Numbered from the stretch's first letter, positions 52,061 to 61,217 are shown. The stretch is DNA of 64,000 nt from Rhodococcus sp. B50 (GCF_013602415.1 NZ_WPAG02000002.1:4777480-4841479); one strand, 5' to 3'. Notes: a model not told the origin generated them from the sequence alone. Numbers and translations: made by a program.

Positions 52061-52963
52061 TCACCGCTTCTCGAGATGGCCGAATTCCCTGCCGAACAGT
52101 TCGGCGAGGGCGAGGAGCTGGTCGCAGTAGTGGTCGGCGGATCCGGCGTCCACACCGGCGCCGACAATCGTCGCACCCGCTGCAATCGCCCGGTCGAGCC
52201 GCCTCCGCGTCGTGTCGGGATCGCCGAGCGGGTCGAGTCGTGCGGCCGACAGCACGACATCGAAGCTGGGCGGCGGTTGCCTCTTCGCGAGCATCGTCTT
52301 CACCTCGTCGAACGCCAGACCGAAAGGCACCCAGCCGTCTCCGAACTCGTATGCGCGTCGCAGGGAACGCGGGGTGCGGCCGCCGATCCACATCGGAACC
52401 CGCGGTTGCACGGCGCACGGTTCGACGACCACATCCGCATACTCGAAATACTCTCCACGATAGGAGGGTTCGCGCTTCGACAAGGATTCGCGCAGAGCCG
52501 AGAGGGCGTCGTCGGCCCGGGCGCCGCGCTCCGTGAAGGGGACGTCGAGCAGGGCGAACTCCTCCTCGAGCGAACCGACACCGAGCCCGAGGACCAGACG
52601 TCCCGCGCTGACGGCGTCGAGTGTGCCGTAGCGTTTGGCGATCTCCAGCGGATGGTGGTAGCCGAGGACGAGGACCTGGGTCACGAGCCGGATCCGTTCC
52701 GTGCGGGCCGCCAGGAAGCCGAGGGTCGCCAGCGGATCCCAGTACGTCCCGCCCCGCGTCTCGGCTACCGGCACCGGTACGGCGACGTGCTCGCTGCAGG
52801 TGAGGTGGTGGAATCCTGCACGATCGGCGACGACCGCAATCTGCGACAGTTCCTGGATACCCGCATCGGCCTCCCATTCCGCGGAGACCCCGGGGACCCG
52901 GGTGACGATCGGGCTGGTGATTCCGATGCGTACCGCCGCGTTGCGGTTCGATCCGTCGCTCAT
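52061..52963 (-). CDS. LLM-class (F420-type) oxidoreductase
   Basis: 300 residues from ATG 52963 with AAGGAG upstream. Motifs: LSQIAVVADRAGFHHLTCSEHVAVP, YWDPLATLGFLAARTERIRL, GRLVLGLGVGSL. These fit the luciferase-like superfamily group that commonly uses coenzyme F420 in actinobacteria. It differs clearly from the LLM protein at 49922, so these are not recent duplicates. First gene of the leftward series with the isomerase and flavin reductase. Substrate unknown. Confidence 0.8.
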   Translation of the reverse strand: MSDGSNRNAAVRIGITSPIVTRVPGVSAEWEADAGIQELSQIAVVADRAGFHHLTCSEHVAVPVPVAETRGGTYWDPLATLGFLAARTERIRLVTQVLVLGYHHPLEIAKRYGTLDAVSAGRLVLGLGVGSLEEEFALLDVPFTERGARADDALSALRESLSKREPSYRGEYFEYADVVVEPCAVQPRVPMWIGGRTPRSLRRAYEFGDGWVPFGLAFDEVKTMLAKRQPPPSFDVVLSAARLDPLGDPDTTRRRLDRAIAAGATIVGAGVDAGSADHYCDQLLALAELFGREFGHLEKR

Positions 52964-53132
52964 CGCACTCCTTCATAGATCGGTCCGAGTGGGAGTGTGC
53001 GCTCGGATGGGCCCGCGGAGCACGTCCGGTCCCGCTCGCCGATACACGGCCCGCTGGACGGGACATCGCCTTCCTGGGCGTTCGGCCCTCGACCTAGCGT
53101 GGCCTCACCTATCGACTGCCGAGGAGACCGAC

Positions 53133-54068
53133 ATGCCGATGCATCCCGAAGTGGCGTCCATGCTGGAGGCCTTGGAGGCGGGCTTTCCGGACGTCACGGC
53201 GATTCCGCCGAGGGAACTTCGGGAGATCATCCGCAGCGGCCGGGCGCCGCTCGAGCACCTGCCCGCCATGCGGGAGGTGCACGATCTCGTCGTCGACGGA
53301 CCAGGAGGCGGTCTTACTCTGCGGCTCTACCATCCAGGGTCATCTGAGGTCGTGCTTCCGGTGGTGGTGTTCGCGCACGGTGGGGGATTCGTCTTCTGCG
53401 ACCTCGACAGTCACGACGAGTTCTGCCGGTCGATGGCGGAGGGGGTGAGGGCCGTCGTCGTGTCCGTCGACTACCGCCTGGCCCCCGAACATCCGGCGCC
53501 GGCCGCGCACGACGACATGTTCGCGGCGCTCGAATGGACGGCTGCGAATATCGCGTCGTACGGGGGAGACCCGGCGCGCATCGTGCTCGCCGGCGACAGT
53601 GCAGGCGGGAATCTCGCCGCGACCGTCGCCTTGGCCGCCCGCGACAGGGGCGGGCCGACGGTGCTCGGCCAGGCGTTGTTCTACCCGGTGATCGACGACG
53701 ACTTCGACACCGAGTCGTACCGGAAGTACGGGACGGGCTACTACAACTCCGCTGCGGCGATGCGGTGGTACTGGGAGCAATACGCACCCGACGGCACTGA
53801 CGATCCCCGCCTGATCCCGACCCGCGCCGAGTCGCTCGACGGACTGCCGTCGGCGGTCGTCGTCGCCGCCGAGCTCGATCCGCCGTGTTCGTCCGGCGAC
53901 GACTACGCCGACCGTCTCGCCGCCGCCGGGGTGCACGTGCAGCACCGGAGATTCGACGGTCTGTTCCACGGATTCCTGACCTTCCCCGCGATGTCGCTCA
54001 CCGAGCCGGCGCGGCAGGAGGTGTGGAAGATGATGCGCCCTCTGCTCGACGACCGGATCTCCCGGTGA
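53133..54068 (+). CDS. HSL-family (GDXG) alpha/beta hydrolase
   Basis: 311 residues from ATG 53133 with GAGGAG upstream. HGGGFVFCD (oxyanion), GDSAGGN (nucleophile), AELDPPCSSGDDYADRL (acid) and FDGLFHGF (base) are the hormone-sensitive-lipase family signature. No signal peptide, so cytoplasmic. In steroid-degrading actinobacteria such hydrolases often open lactones or cleave short esters. 73 bases before the second KstD-like gene, so probably one transcript. Confidence 0.87.
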   Translation: MPMHPEVASMLEALEAGFPDVTAIPPRELREIIRSGRAPLEHLPAMREVHDLVVDGPGGGLTLRLYHPGSSEVVLPVVVFAHGGGFVFCDLDSHDEFCRSMAEGVRAVVVSVDYRLAPEHPAPAAHDDMFAALEWTAANIASYGGDPARIVLAGDSAGGNLAATVALAARDRGGPTVLGQALFYPVIDDDFDTESYRKYGTGYYNSAAAMRWYWEQYAPDGTDDPRLIPTRAESLDGLPSAVVVAAELDPPCSSGDDYADRLAAAGVHVQHRRFDGLFHGFLTFPAMSLTEPARQEVWKMMRPLLDDRISR

Positions 54069-54141
54069 ACGGGACGATCCGCCTCCGGTCCTGAGGAACT
54101 GCCCTACCGTCCCGCAGACAACGATGTGAAGGAGACAACCG

Positions 54142-55845
54142 ATGGCCACGACACCCGTACCGGCCGCGACCCCCGCCCGCGACACCACTGTGGACCTGCT
54201 CGTGATCGGGTCCGGTACCGGCCTGGCTGCCGCACTCACTGCACACGAAGCGGGGCTGTCCACCCTCATCGTGGAGAAGTCGGAATACGTCGGCGGATCC
54301 ACCGCGCGTTCGGGTGGTGCCTTCTGGGTGCCGGCCAATCCCGTTCTCGTGGAGTCGGGTTCGGGAGACACCGTCGAACGCGGCCACACCTACGTCCGGT
54401 CGGTCGTGGACGGTACCGCTCCGGTCGAGCGGGGTGAGGCGTTCGTCGACCACGGTGCCGAGACCGTCGAGATGCTCCGCCGCACCACGCCCATGAAGCT
54501 GTTCTGGGCGAAGGGCTACGCCGACTACCACCCCGAACTGCCCGGTGGCTCGGCCGTCGGACGCAGCTGTGAGTGCCTGCCCTTCGACCTGTCGGTGCTC
54601 GGTGAGGAGCGCGGCCGCCTGCGTCCCGGCCTCATGGAGGCGGGCCTGCCGATGCCCACCACGGGCGCCGATTACAAGTGGATGAACCTCATGCTGCGCG
54701 TGCCGCACAAGGGTTTTCCGCGCATCTTCAAGCGACTGGCGCAAGGTGTCGCCGGACTCGCGATGAAACGTGAGTACGTCGCCGGTGGGCAGGCGATCGC
54801 CGCGGGGCTGTTCGCGGGTGTGCTGAATGCCGGTGTGCCCGTGTGGACCGAGACCTCACTGGTGCGTCTGGTCACCGAGGGTGATCGGGTAACCGGTGCC
54901 GTCCTCGTACAGAACGGGCGGGAGGTCACCGTGACCGCGCGTCGCGGTGTGGTGCTCGCCGCCGGCGGTTTCGACCACGACATGGCGATGCGGCACAAGT
55001 TCCAGTCCGAGAGTCTGCTCGACCACGAGAGCCTCGGCGCGGAGACCAATACCGGCGATGCGATCAAGGCGGCACAGGAGGCCGGCGCGGCTCTCGACCT
55101 CATGGATCAGGCCTGGTGGTTCCCCGCCGTCGCGCCGACCCGACCGGGCAGACCTCCGATGGTCATGCTCGCGGAGCGTTCGCTGCCGGGCTCGTTCATC
55201 GTCGACCAGACCGGGCGGCGATTCACGAACGAGTCGTCCGACTACATGTCGTTCGGACAGCTCGTTCTCGAACGCGAACGTGCCGGCGATCCGGTCGAGT
55301 CGATGTGGATCGTCTTCGACCAGAAGTACCGCAACAGCTACGTGTTCGCGGCCGGGGTGTTCCCGCGTCAGCCGCTGCCGGAAGCCTGGTACAAGGCGGG
55401 CATCGCCCACCGTGCCTCCACCGCCGAAGAACTCGCGGCGTCGATGGGGGTACCGGTCGACACCTTCGCAGCAACCTTCGGAAAGTTCAACGACGATGCC
55501 GCAGCGGGAACGGATTCCGAGTTCGGCCGTGGACGCAGCGCCTACGACCGCTACTACGGCGATCCCACGGTGCAACCCAACCCGAACATGCGGCCCCTGA
55601 CCCACGGACCGCTCTACGCCGTGAAGATGACCTTGAGCGATCTCGGCACCTGCGGTGGCGTGCGCGCCGACGAGCGCGCGCGGGTCCTCCGGGAGGACGG
55701 TAGTCCGATCGCCGGTCTCTACGCGATCGGCAACACTGCCGCCAACGCCTTCGGACACCGTTATCCCGGCGCCGGCGCCACGATCGGACAGGGCCTGGTG
55801 TTCGGGTACATCGCAGCCCGCGACGCGGCTCAGTACGGGTCGTAG
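54142..55845 (+). CDS. KstD-family 3-ketosteroid-delta1-dehydrogenase-like protein B
   Basis: 567 residues from ATG 54142 with AAGGAGA upstream. FAD motif VIGSGTGLAAALTAHEAG, EKSEYVGGSTARSGG, AAGGFDHD. RFTNESSDY holds a likely active-site tyrosine. HRYPGAGATIGQGLVFGY closely matches the Tyr...Gly active-site loop of KstD1. It should introduce the 1,2 double bond of 3-ketosteroids, feeding ring opening. It is longer than KstD1 (about 510). It converges with the FAD reductase gene, sharing 16 bases at the 3' ends. Confidence 0.86.
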   Translation: MATTPVPAATPARDTTVDLLVIGSGTGLAAALTAHEAGLSTLIVEKSEYVGGSTARSGGAFWVPANPVLVESGSGDTVERGHTYVRSVVDGTAPVERGEAFVDHGAETVEMLRRTTPMKLFWAKGYADYHPELPGGSAVGRSCECLPFDLSVLGEERGRLRPGLMEAGLPMPTTGADYKWMNLMLRVPHKGFPRIFKRLAQGVAGLAMKREYVAGGQAIAAGLFAGVLNAGVPVWTETSLVRLVTEGDRVTGAVLVQNGREVTVTARRGVVLAAGGFDHDMAMRHKFQSESLLDHESLGAETNTGDAIKAAQEAGAALDLMDQAWWFPAVAPTRPGRPPMVMLAERSLPGSFIVDQTGRRFTNESSDYMSFGQLVLERERAGDPVESMWIVFDQKYRNSYVFAAGVFPRQPLPEAWYKAGIAHRASTAEELAASMGVPVDTFAATFGKFNDDAAAGTDSEFGRGRSAYDRYYGDPTVQPNPNMRPLTHGPLYAVKMTLSDLGTCGGVRADERARVLREDGSPIAGLYAIGNTAANAFGHRYPGAGATIGQGLVFGYIAARDAAQYGS

Positions 55846-56621
55846 CGGATGTTCTCGATCGGGGTTCCGGTCTCGATCAGACGCTGAGCGGTGGTGCGCA
55901 CCATGGCCGCCGGCCCGCACACGAGCACCTGGTGGTCGCCGAACGCGCCGTAGGACGTGACGACCTCGTCGATGCTGCCTTCGAGCAGTTCTTCGGGGTC
56001 GGGGCCGAACTCGTCGATGCGCGGCGCGATGCGGTCGAACCACGGGTCGGGGACGTCCGGAATCTCGAGGGTTTCCACGACCGGCACCACCGTCAGCCAT
56101 GGCAGCGCCTCCGACAGGAGGGTGAGCATGTCGGCGGCGTACAGGTCGCGCGGGTTGCGGGCGCCGGTGAACAAGAAGGTGCGGGGCGGTTCCGGCCGGC
56201 GCGCCGCGTCGAGGATCAACGACCGCAGCGGTGCGAGGCCCGTCCCGCCGGCCACCATGATGACGATGCGGCCGGTGTCGTCGATGTGGAGGTCGCCGCC
56301 GCGGGCCGCGCCGATCTGCCACACGTCGCCCGGCTGTGTGTCGGCGACGATCGCGCCGCTCACCCAGCCTCCCGGGACCGTGCGCACGTGGAACTCGAGC
56401 TTGCCGTCCAACGACGGCGGCAGAGCGGGTGAGAGGCGACGCGGCAGTGTGGGACGCTGGGGCACGGCGACGTCGACGTACTGGCCGGGGCGGAAATCGA
56501 CGATCGCGTCGTCGCATTCGAGACGGACGACGGCGAGGTCGTGCCGGAGACGATGATGTTCGACGACGGTTGCGGTGACTGCCGTCTCGGTCTCGCTCGG
56601 TGACGGCGTGGCCGACTGCAT
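55830..56621 (-). CDS. FAD/NAD(P)H-binding reductase, flavohemoglobin-reductase type without globin
   Basis: 263 residues from ATG 56621. FAD domain (PGQYVDV...RRLSPALPP), NAD domain (VAGGTGLAPLRSL, VLVCGPAAMVRTT), and the end RYDPY. It aligns through its length with the reductase half of the flavohemoglobin at 62430 (for example LPWLTVVPVVE against NPWLTIVPVLE). There is no 2Fe-2S domain. It is probably an electron-transfer partner for an unidentified oxygenase. Divergent from fadD; the 218-base gap holds a KstR-type box and a 9-base inverted repeat. Confidence 0.82.
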   Translation of the reverse strand: MQSATPSPSETETAVTATVVEHHRLRHDLAVVRLECDDAIVDFRPGQYVDVAVPQRPTLPRRLSPALPPSLDGKLEFHVRTVPGGWVSGAIVADTQPGDVWQIGAARGGDLHIDDTGRIVIMVAGGTGLAPLRSLILDAARRPEPPRTFLFTGARNPRDLYAADMLTLLSEALPWLTVVPVVETLEIPDVPDPWFDRIAPRIDEFGPDPEELLEGSIDEVVTSYGAFGDHQVLVCGPAAMVRTTAQRLIETGTPIENIRYDPY

Positions 56622-56712
56622 GCGTGATCCCCCGGGTGTGCTGTGGCAACGAATCGGCGCCGTCGCCGGATGTGCCCAAGACTCTAGGCGAGAAATCGCC
56701 GGAAAGGCAGAG

Positions 56713-56726
56713 TGGAACGTGTTTCA
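56713..56726. promoter_or_regulatory. Candidate KstR operator
   Basis: TGGAACGTGTTTCA matches the KstR consensus TnnAACnnGTTnnA at every fixed position. It lies between the divergent FAD-reductase and fadD genes (92 bases from the first, 114 from the second). KstR represses steroid catabolic genes in mycobacteria and rhodococci. Confidence 0.7.
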
Positions 56727-56748
56727 GTTTTCGGCCGGAACGGTTATC

Positions 56749-56773
56749 GTGACCATCGGCAGGTGATGGTCAC
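56749..56773. promoter_or_regulatory. Inverted repeat upstream of fadD
   Basis: GTGACCATC (56749-56757) and GATGGTCAC (56765-56773) are perfect with a 7-base spacer. Second operator candidate in this gap. Confidence 0.5.
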
Positions 56774-56839
56774 CACAGCGGAGAACGCCGACCGGTGACG
56801 TCACATATCGGACCGTCACAGCACACCGGAAGGACGACC

Positions 56840-58393
56840 ATGCCCGAGGAGTACGCCGACCTCTACCGTCCCGCATTCACGCCCGATCTCCTCATCACCG
56901 CACTCGATCGCAGCGCCGACCGGCCCGCGTTGCACCTCGGTGACGTCGTCCTCACCGGAGCCGAGATGCGCGCCGCCATCAGCCGGTTCCAGCAGGCGCT
57001 CGCCTCGGTGGAGGTCGGGCAGGGATCGGCCGTGGCGATGCTGTCCAAGAACCGGCCCGAGGTGCTCATCTCGATGGGCGCCACGATGGTCGCCGGCTGC
57101 CGCAACACCGCGCTGAACCCCATGGGTTCGCTCTCCGACCACCTGTACATCTCGACCGACGCCGAAATCGAGACTCTGATCTTCGACCCCCGCCACTTCG
57201 AAGAGCGTGCCGCGGAGCTGCGCGAGCAGGTGCCGACCTTGAAGAACTTGTTCTCTCTCGGTCCCTCCTCGGTCGGCACCGACATCCTCGCCTTGTCGGA
57301 GCGGTTCACCGAGCAGCGGCTCGTGTCCGCGCCCGTCGACATCGAGGACACCTCGTCGATCGTCTACACCGGCGGCACCACCGGGAAGCCGAAGGGCGTG
57401 ATGGGCTCGTTCCGCTCTGGCGCGGCCCTCAATCAGATCCAGATGGCCGAGTGGCAGTGGCCCGAGCAACCCCGCTTCCTCGTCTGCACCCCGCTCTCGC
57501 ACGCCGGTGCGGCCTTCTTCGTCCCGACGCTCCTGCGCGGCGGATGCCTCTACGTGCTGCCCCACTTCGACCCCGCGCTCGTGCTCGAAGTGATCGAGAA
57601 GCACCGCATCAACGCGACCATGCTCGTGCCGACGATGATCTACATGCTGCTCGACCATCCCGACTTCGACAGCCGCGACCTGTCGAGTCTCGAGACCCTG
57701 TTCTACGGCGCCTCGGCCATGTCGCCGTCCCGCCTACGCGAAGGGATCGAGCGGCTCGGCCCGATCTTCTTCCAGTTCTACGGACAGTCCGAATGCGGCA
57801 TGACGATCTCGGTGCTGCGCAAGGAAGAGCACCTGGCCGACGATCCGGGTCGCCTCGCGTCGTGCGGTCGACCCGTGCCGTGGCTCGACGTCCGCCTGCT
57901 CGACGACGACCTGAACGAGGTGCCGCAGGGTGAACTCGGCGAGATCTGCGTGCGCGGCCCGCTGGTGATGAAGGGCTACCTGAACAAGCCGGAGGAGACC
58001 GCCGACGCGTTGCGCGGCGGATGGCTGCACACCGGCGACGTCGCGCGCGCCGACAAGAACGGCTTCATGACGATCGTCGACCGCAAGAAGGACATGATCG
58101 TCACCGGTGGGTTCAACGTCTTCCCCCGCGAGATCGAGGACGTCATCTCGTCGCACCCGGCGGTCGCGTCCGTGGCCGTCGTCGGTGTGCCCGACGTCAA
58201 GTGGGGCGAGGCCGTCAAGGCGTGTGTCGTGGTGCGTGAGGGGCAGTCGGTACCGGCAGAGGAACTGATCGAGAAAGTCCGTGCCGCAAAGGGTTCGGTG
58301 CACGCACCCAAGTCGGTCGATTTCCTCGACTCGCTGCCGCTGACGCCGCTGGGCAAACTCGACAAGAAGACGTTGCGGGCGTCCTATCGCTGA
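56840..58393 (+). CDS. Acyl-CoA synthetase / AMP-dependent ligase (FadD type)
   Basis: 517 residues from ATG 56840 with GGAAGG upstream; an in-frame ATG at 56795 lacks it. AMP-binding core YTGGTTGKPKG, FYGQSECGM, GWLHTGDVARAD, DRKKDMIVTGGFNVFPREIE and the end lysine PLGKLDKKTL. It forms acyl-AMP then acyl-CoA. No membrane anchor. Together with the KstR-type box and flanking KstD genes, the substrate may be a steroid side chain or ring-derived acid; FadD8-like or FadD3-like roles cannot be told apart by eye. Confidence 0.9.
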   Translation: MPEEYADLYRPAFTPDLLITALDRSADRPALHLGDVVLTGAEMRAAISRFQQALASVEVGQGSAVAMLSKNRPEVLISMGATMVAGCRNTALNPMGSLSDHLYISTDAEIETLIFDPRHFEERAAELREQVPTLKNLFSLGPSSVGTDILALSERFTEQRLVSAPVDIEDTSSIVYTGGTTGKPKGVMGSFRSGAALNQIQMAEWQWPEQPRFLVCTPLSHAGAAFFVPTLLRGGCLYVLPHFDPALVLEVIEKHRINATMLVPTMIYMLLDHPDFDSRDLSSLETLFYGASAMSPSRLREGIERLGPIFFQFYGQSECGMTISVLRKEEHLADDPGRLASCGRPVPWLDVRLLDDDLNEVPQGELGEICVRGPLVMKGYLNKPEETADALRGGWLHTGDVARADKNGFMTIVDRKKDMIVTGGFNVFPREIEDVISSHPAVASVAVVGVPDVKWGEAVKACVVVREGQSVPAEELIEKVRAAKGSVHAPKSVDFLDSLPLTPLGKLDKKTLRASYR

Positions 58394-58427
58394 CCGTCTT
58401 CGCTCGTTGTGTAGTCCCGGATCCTGA

Positions 58428-58480
58428 AACAGGTCTCGGCGACCGATCGCGGTCGCCGAGACCTGTTGCGTTTCAATTGT
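58428..58480. terminator. Bidirectional terminator
   Basis: Arms 58428-58445 and 58450-58467 (AACAGGTCTCGGCGACCG/CGGTCGCCGAGACCTGTT) are perfect over 18 bases with loop ATCG; GCGTTTCAATTGTTTT follows on the + strand. It separates fadD from the convergent small secreted-protein gene. Confidence 0.92.
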
Positions 58481-58488
58481 TTTCTGTC

Positions 58489-59013
58489 TCACCACTGGTG
58501 CGCGACGTCCAGCACCACCCGTGAACCGCTACCGGGGCCGTCGAGGGTGAACACCCGGAACGGCAGCCGGGCGCGCACTCCGACTCCGAGGGTCGTCTGG
58601 CCTTCGAAGCTGTTGGCCCACGCCACCTGTCGCAGAGTGCGGTAACCGCTGACGTCGACGACCTCGCGGCGGTTCGCCGGCACGTAGTACGCGGGAGCGA
58701 GAATCACCACCTGGAGGTAGGCGCCTCCGCGCAGTGGCACCTCGAACCCGGAACCGTCCTCGTAGACGGCGGGGACGTAGCCGACGCGGTAGCCCGCCGC
58801 GGGCCCGGCGAGATCGACGACGATCCGGTCGAAGCACTCGTGCCGTCCCGATCGCACGGCGGTGAACGGGGAGGTGACCATCGTCGGGTTCGATTTGTCG
58901 AGCGAACCCCAGGTGATGCCGCAATAGGGCGTTGCGGCGGACGCGGTCGGGCCGATCAGTCCGATCCCCGCGATGGCGACGACCATCGCGAGCCACACGT
59001 GAATCCTGCTCAT
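58489..59013 (-). CDS. Secreted AMIN-like domain protein
   Basis: 174 residues. Signal peptide through AMVVAIAGIGLIGPTASA. The mature part has RHECFDRIVVDLAG, GYRVGYVPAVYEDGSG, GYRTLRQVAWANSFEGQTTLGVGVR and FRVFTLDGPGSGSRVVLDVAH, the strand pattern of small AMIN-like beta domains found in exported proteins of mycobacteria and relatives. Two cysteines (CGI and ECFDR) may pair. Probably envelope-located; function unknown. Monocistronic by position. Confidence 0.75.
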   Translation of the reverse strand: MSRIHVWLAMVVAIAGIGLIGPTASAATPYCGITWGSLDKSNPTMVTSPFTAVRSGRHECFDRIVVDLAGPAAGYRVGYVPAVYEDGSGFEVPLRGGAYLQVVILAPAYYVPANRREVVDVSGYRTLRQVAWANSFEGQTTLGVGVRARLPFRVFTLDGPGSGSRVVLDVAHQW

Positions 59014-59073
59014 GTCCGTTCCTCTGTGTGTGGCTGATGATGGGCTATCGCGAGGAGTGTGATCTGCGTTACA

Positions 59074-59349
59074 TCATGCTTCTCTGCTCTGCCGTCGGAT
59101 GAGGTCGTCGCAGGGCGTCCCTTCCAGCGTGGCGAACACCGGAGCGACGACATTGTCGAGCATCCTGGAGAACGCCTCGGTCCGGGCGAGTTCCCGCACG
59201 CCGAGCCGGCCGGTGGCGACCTGCTCGACGAGGCTCTTCAGGGCCGGGTCGTCGACGGCGCCCGCGATCGACTGCAGCGCGGTGACGACGTCGCGGGACA
59301 GTTCCGTGTCGCCGCGGGCGACGTCGACGACGATCTCTGGTTCGTTCAT
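59074..59349 (-). CDS. Small cytoplasmic helical protein, unknown
   Basis: 91 residues, no signal or membrane segment. Mostly helical: VVTALQSIAGAVDDPALKSLVEQVATGRLGVRELARTEAF in pieces. One cysteine near the end. It lies 34 bases after the type-VII-like gene in the same direction, so probably the third gene of that cassette. It could be a small partner or chaperone, but no family is recognised. Confidence 0.6.
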   Translation of the reverse strand: MNEPEIVVDVARGDTELSRDVVTALQSIAGAVDDPALKSLVEQVATGRLGVRELARTEAFSRMLDNVVAPVFATLEGTPCDDLIRRQSREA

Positions 59350-59383
59350 CGAATCTCTGTTCCTGTACGGACGGGTATGTCGT

Positions 59384-60085
59384 TCACGGCGAGGGAAGGC
59401 GAGGGATCTCGACGTTCTCGATCGTCGAGAGATGCCCGGTGAGCAGACCCATCAGGCCCTGCACGGCCGTCCACGTCGTGGTGTGGATCGTCATCGCCTC
59501 GGACCACAGATCCAGGATCTTCTTCAGCTCGGCCACGGACGTTCCGCCCACGATCACCGAGCCCGCGAGACCGACCCCGGTGGCGCTCGAGACGGTGACC
59601 GCCGCCCATTTGATCGCCGCGATGAGGGCGGCATCGGTTATCGCCGAGAGGATCTCGGCAAAAGCCTGACCTGCTTCGTACATGCCGAGCGCGACCCCTT
59701 CGAGTTGCTTCCCGATTTCGTGTACGGACCAGGCCTGCTCGCGCAGTGCATCCGCCAGCGTGTCGAGGTGGTGTCCGGCGGCGTCGCCCGAGGGTCCGGT
59801 CCACGACGCGATCGAGCTGCGGACGTCCCCGGCGGCAGTCGAGTAGGCACGATGGAAGTCGGCGAGCCTGGCGACTCCGTCGCTCGCCTGCAGCACGGCC
59901 GCCCAATCGCCCGCGTAATGTTCGGCGGCCCATGCGTACGGGTCGAGGTCCAGGACGTACTTGCACAGTTCGGCGACCCAGAAGCTGGGGCTCACGTAGT
60001 ACAAACCCAGGGTGCGTTCGAGCAGGTCGGGCACCGGGTCCGAGGCGGTCGGCTGGGTCAGCGCCTCGATCGGGTGGACGTTCAT
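59384..60085 (-). CDS. WXG100/LXG-like putative type VII secretion substrate
   Basis: 233 residues from ATG 60085, overlapping the upstream stop by four bases (ATGA). The middle (about 75-125) is a helix-turn-helix with SSIASWTGPSGDAAGHHLDTLADAL, a WXG-like turn. A hydrophobic stretch follows (AALIAAIKWAAVTVSSATGVGLAGSVIVGG), then a short end. No toxin domain is visible. Such proteins are usually exported by ESX systems in pairs with a small EspC- or WXG-type protein, here the gene just upstream. No ESX core genes (EccC, EccD, MycP) are in the window. Confidence 0.7.
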   Translation of the reverse strand: MNVHPIEALTQPTASDPVPDLLERTLGLYYVSPSFWVAELCKYVLDLDPYAWAAEHYAGDWAAVLQASDGVARLADFHRAYSTAAGDVRSSIASWTGPSGDAAGHHLDTLADALREQAWSVHEIGKQLEGVALGMYEAGQAFAEILSAITDAALIAAIKWAAVTVSSATGVGLAGSVIVGGTSVAELKKILDLWSEAMTIHTTTWTAVQGLMGLLTGHLSTIENVEIPRLPSP

Positions 60086-60405
60086 CGGGCCGCGTCCGGG
60101 TTCGTCCGGGCGAGCCGTTCGGACGCCGCGAGAAGTTCCTCCTCGTAGATCCGTGCCGATTCGCTCAAGGCCACCGAAGTGGTGTCGGTGGCCCCGGCCA
60201 TCTCCTGGTAGAGGGCCGACAACCGGGAGCGCACCCCGTTCACCCGCTCCACGACGTCGAGGAAGACGAACCCGCCGGTCTCCGGTGCCGTCAGCCAGGT
60301 CTCGGCATACCTGCGAGCACTCGCGGCCTGTTCGGCCAGTTCGCGCAGATGATGTGCTCCGGCACGTAGGTCGTCCGGTTGCACGTGCAACGTCGGTTCC
60401 GTCAA
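60082..60405 (-). CDS. EspC-like type VII secretion target
   Basis: 107 residues if TTG 60405 is the start, with GGGGG just upstream. No in-frame ATG or GTG fits, because longer readings run into the divergent gene's promoter. The sequence begins TEPTLHVQPDDLRAGAHHLRELAEQA, the usual beginning of the small EspC/DUF2580 family, and is entirely helical, with a possible YxxxD/E-type end (ARIYEEELL). Translationally coupled to the WXG-like gene downstream. Divergent from the membrane-protein pair at 60485. Confidence 0.7.
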   Translation of the reverse strand: MTEPTLHVQPDDLRAGAHHLRELAEQAASARRYAETWLTAPETGGFVFLDVVERVNGVRSRLSALYQEMAGATDTTSVALSESARIYEEELLAASERLARTNPDAAR

Positions 60406-60484
60406 GACACCCCCCGAGTCGTGATCGGACGAGAGTGTAGGGCATCGACACGCCTGTCGCGACCGCCCGCTACACTCCCCGCCC

Positions 60485-61135
60485 ATGAGATTCGGGGGGA
60501 TCACGAAAGACGGTCGCGCGCATGTGCATCTGGAACTGAAGCGCCGCGACGATGTGAAGCCGGCACCGGAAGGGGGAGTGGATGTCTTCCTCACAGTGCG
60601 TGACCCGCTCCCACCGGTCTGCCCCCTTCACGGGGAGCCCGAGGTCCGGACTCTGCGCACCTGGGTGACGACGAAACGGAAGACCCGCCACACCCGTGGT
60701 CAGATCCGCATCCTCGGGGCCGAAACGGCTGCGAAGGCACACACCTTCCGTTCCCGCTCGAAGCACTGTTCGCGGCACATCACCGTCCGGATGCCGCTGT
60801 GCCGGCGCTGCGTCGTGGTGAATCGGGTGGCGCGAGGGTTCATGTCGTTCTTCCTCGGACTCTCGGCACTGCTCCTGCTCGTGGCGGTGATCATCGGCGC
60901 AGTCGGGGCGGCACCCGACAACGCGGCGCTGTTCACGATGGCATTCTTCGGGGGTCTGTGGTCGCCCGCCCTCGGCCTCGGAGTCTCGTACATCCGGCAG
61001 GGTTGGCTGGGGCTCGAAGCCCCCATCGACGCCTCCGTGCTGGTCGTCGCCGATGCGCACCCCAACTTCGTGCGTGCTTTCGAGAGCGGACGGGCGGGGA
61101 GCCCTCCCGTCCCCGCGCAACCGTACGAGCACTGA
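60485..61135 (+). CDS. Two-helix membrane protein with CPxHGEPE and CxRC motifs, copy 1
   Basis: 216 residues from ATG 60485. A cytoplasmic N-terminal domain holds PPVCPLHGEPEVRTL and a basic, Ser/Thr/Arg-rich segment, then MPLCRRCV. These cysteines and histidine could bind zinc. Two membrane helices follow (FFLGLSALLLLVAVIIG and ALFTMAFFGGLWSPALGLG), then a tail ending ADAHPNFVRAF. Paralogue of the gene at 61218. No family is recognised. The position next to a type-VII-like cassette is the only functional hint. Confidence 0.65.
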   Translation: MRFGGITKDGRAHVHLELKRRDDVKPAPEGGVDVFLTVRDPLPPVCPLHGEPEVRTLRTWVTTKRKTRHTRGQIRILGAETAAKAHTFRSRSKHCSRHITVRMPLCRRCVVVNRVARGFMSFFLGLSALLLLVAVIIGAVGAAPDNAALFTMAFFGGLWSPALGLGVSYIRQGWLGLEAPIDASVLVVADAHPNFVRAFESGRAGSPPVPAQPYEH

Positions 61136-61217
61136 TCGACGCAGTCGACCGCGGGGAGAAACCGTTCCGACGCGGGCGGTCTTTCACTGCCGGCGGCGTG
61201 CTGACATACTCCCTCGC

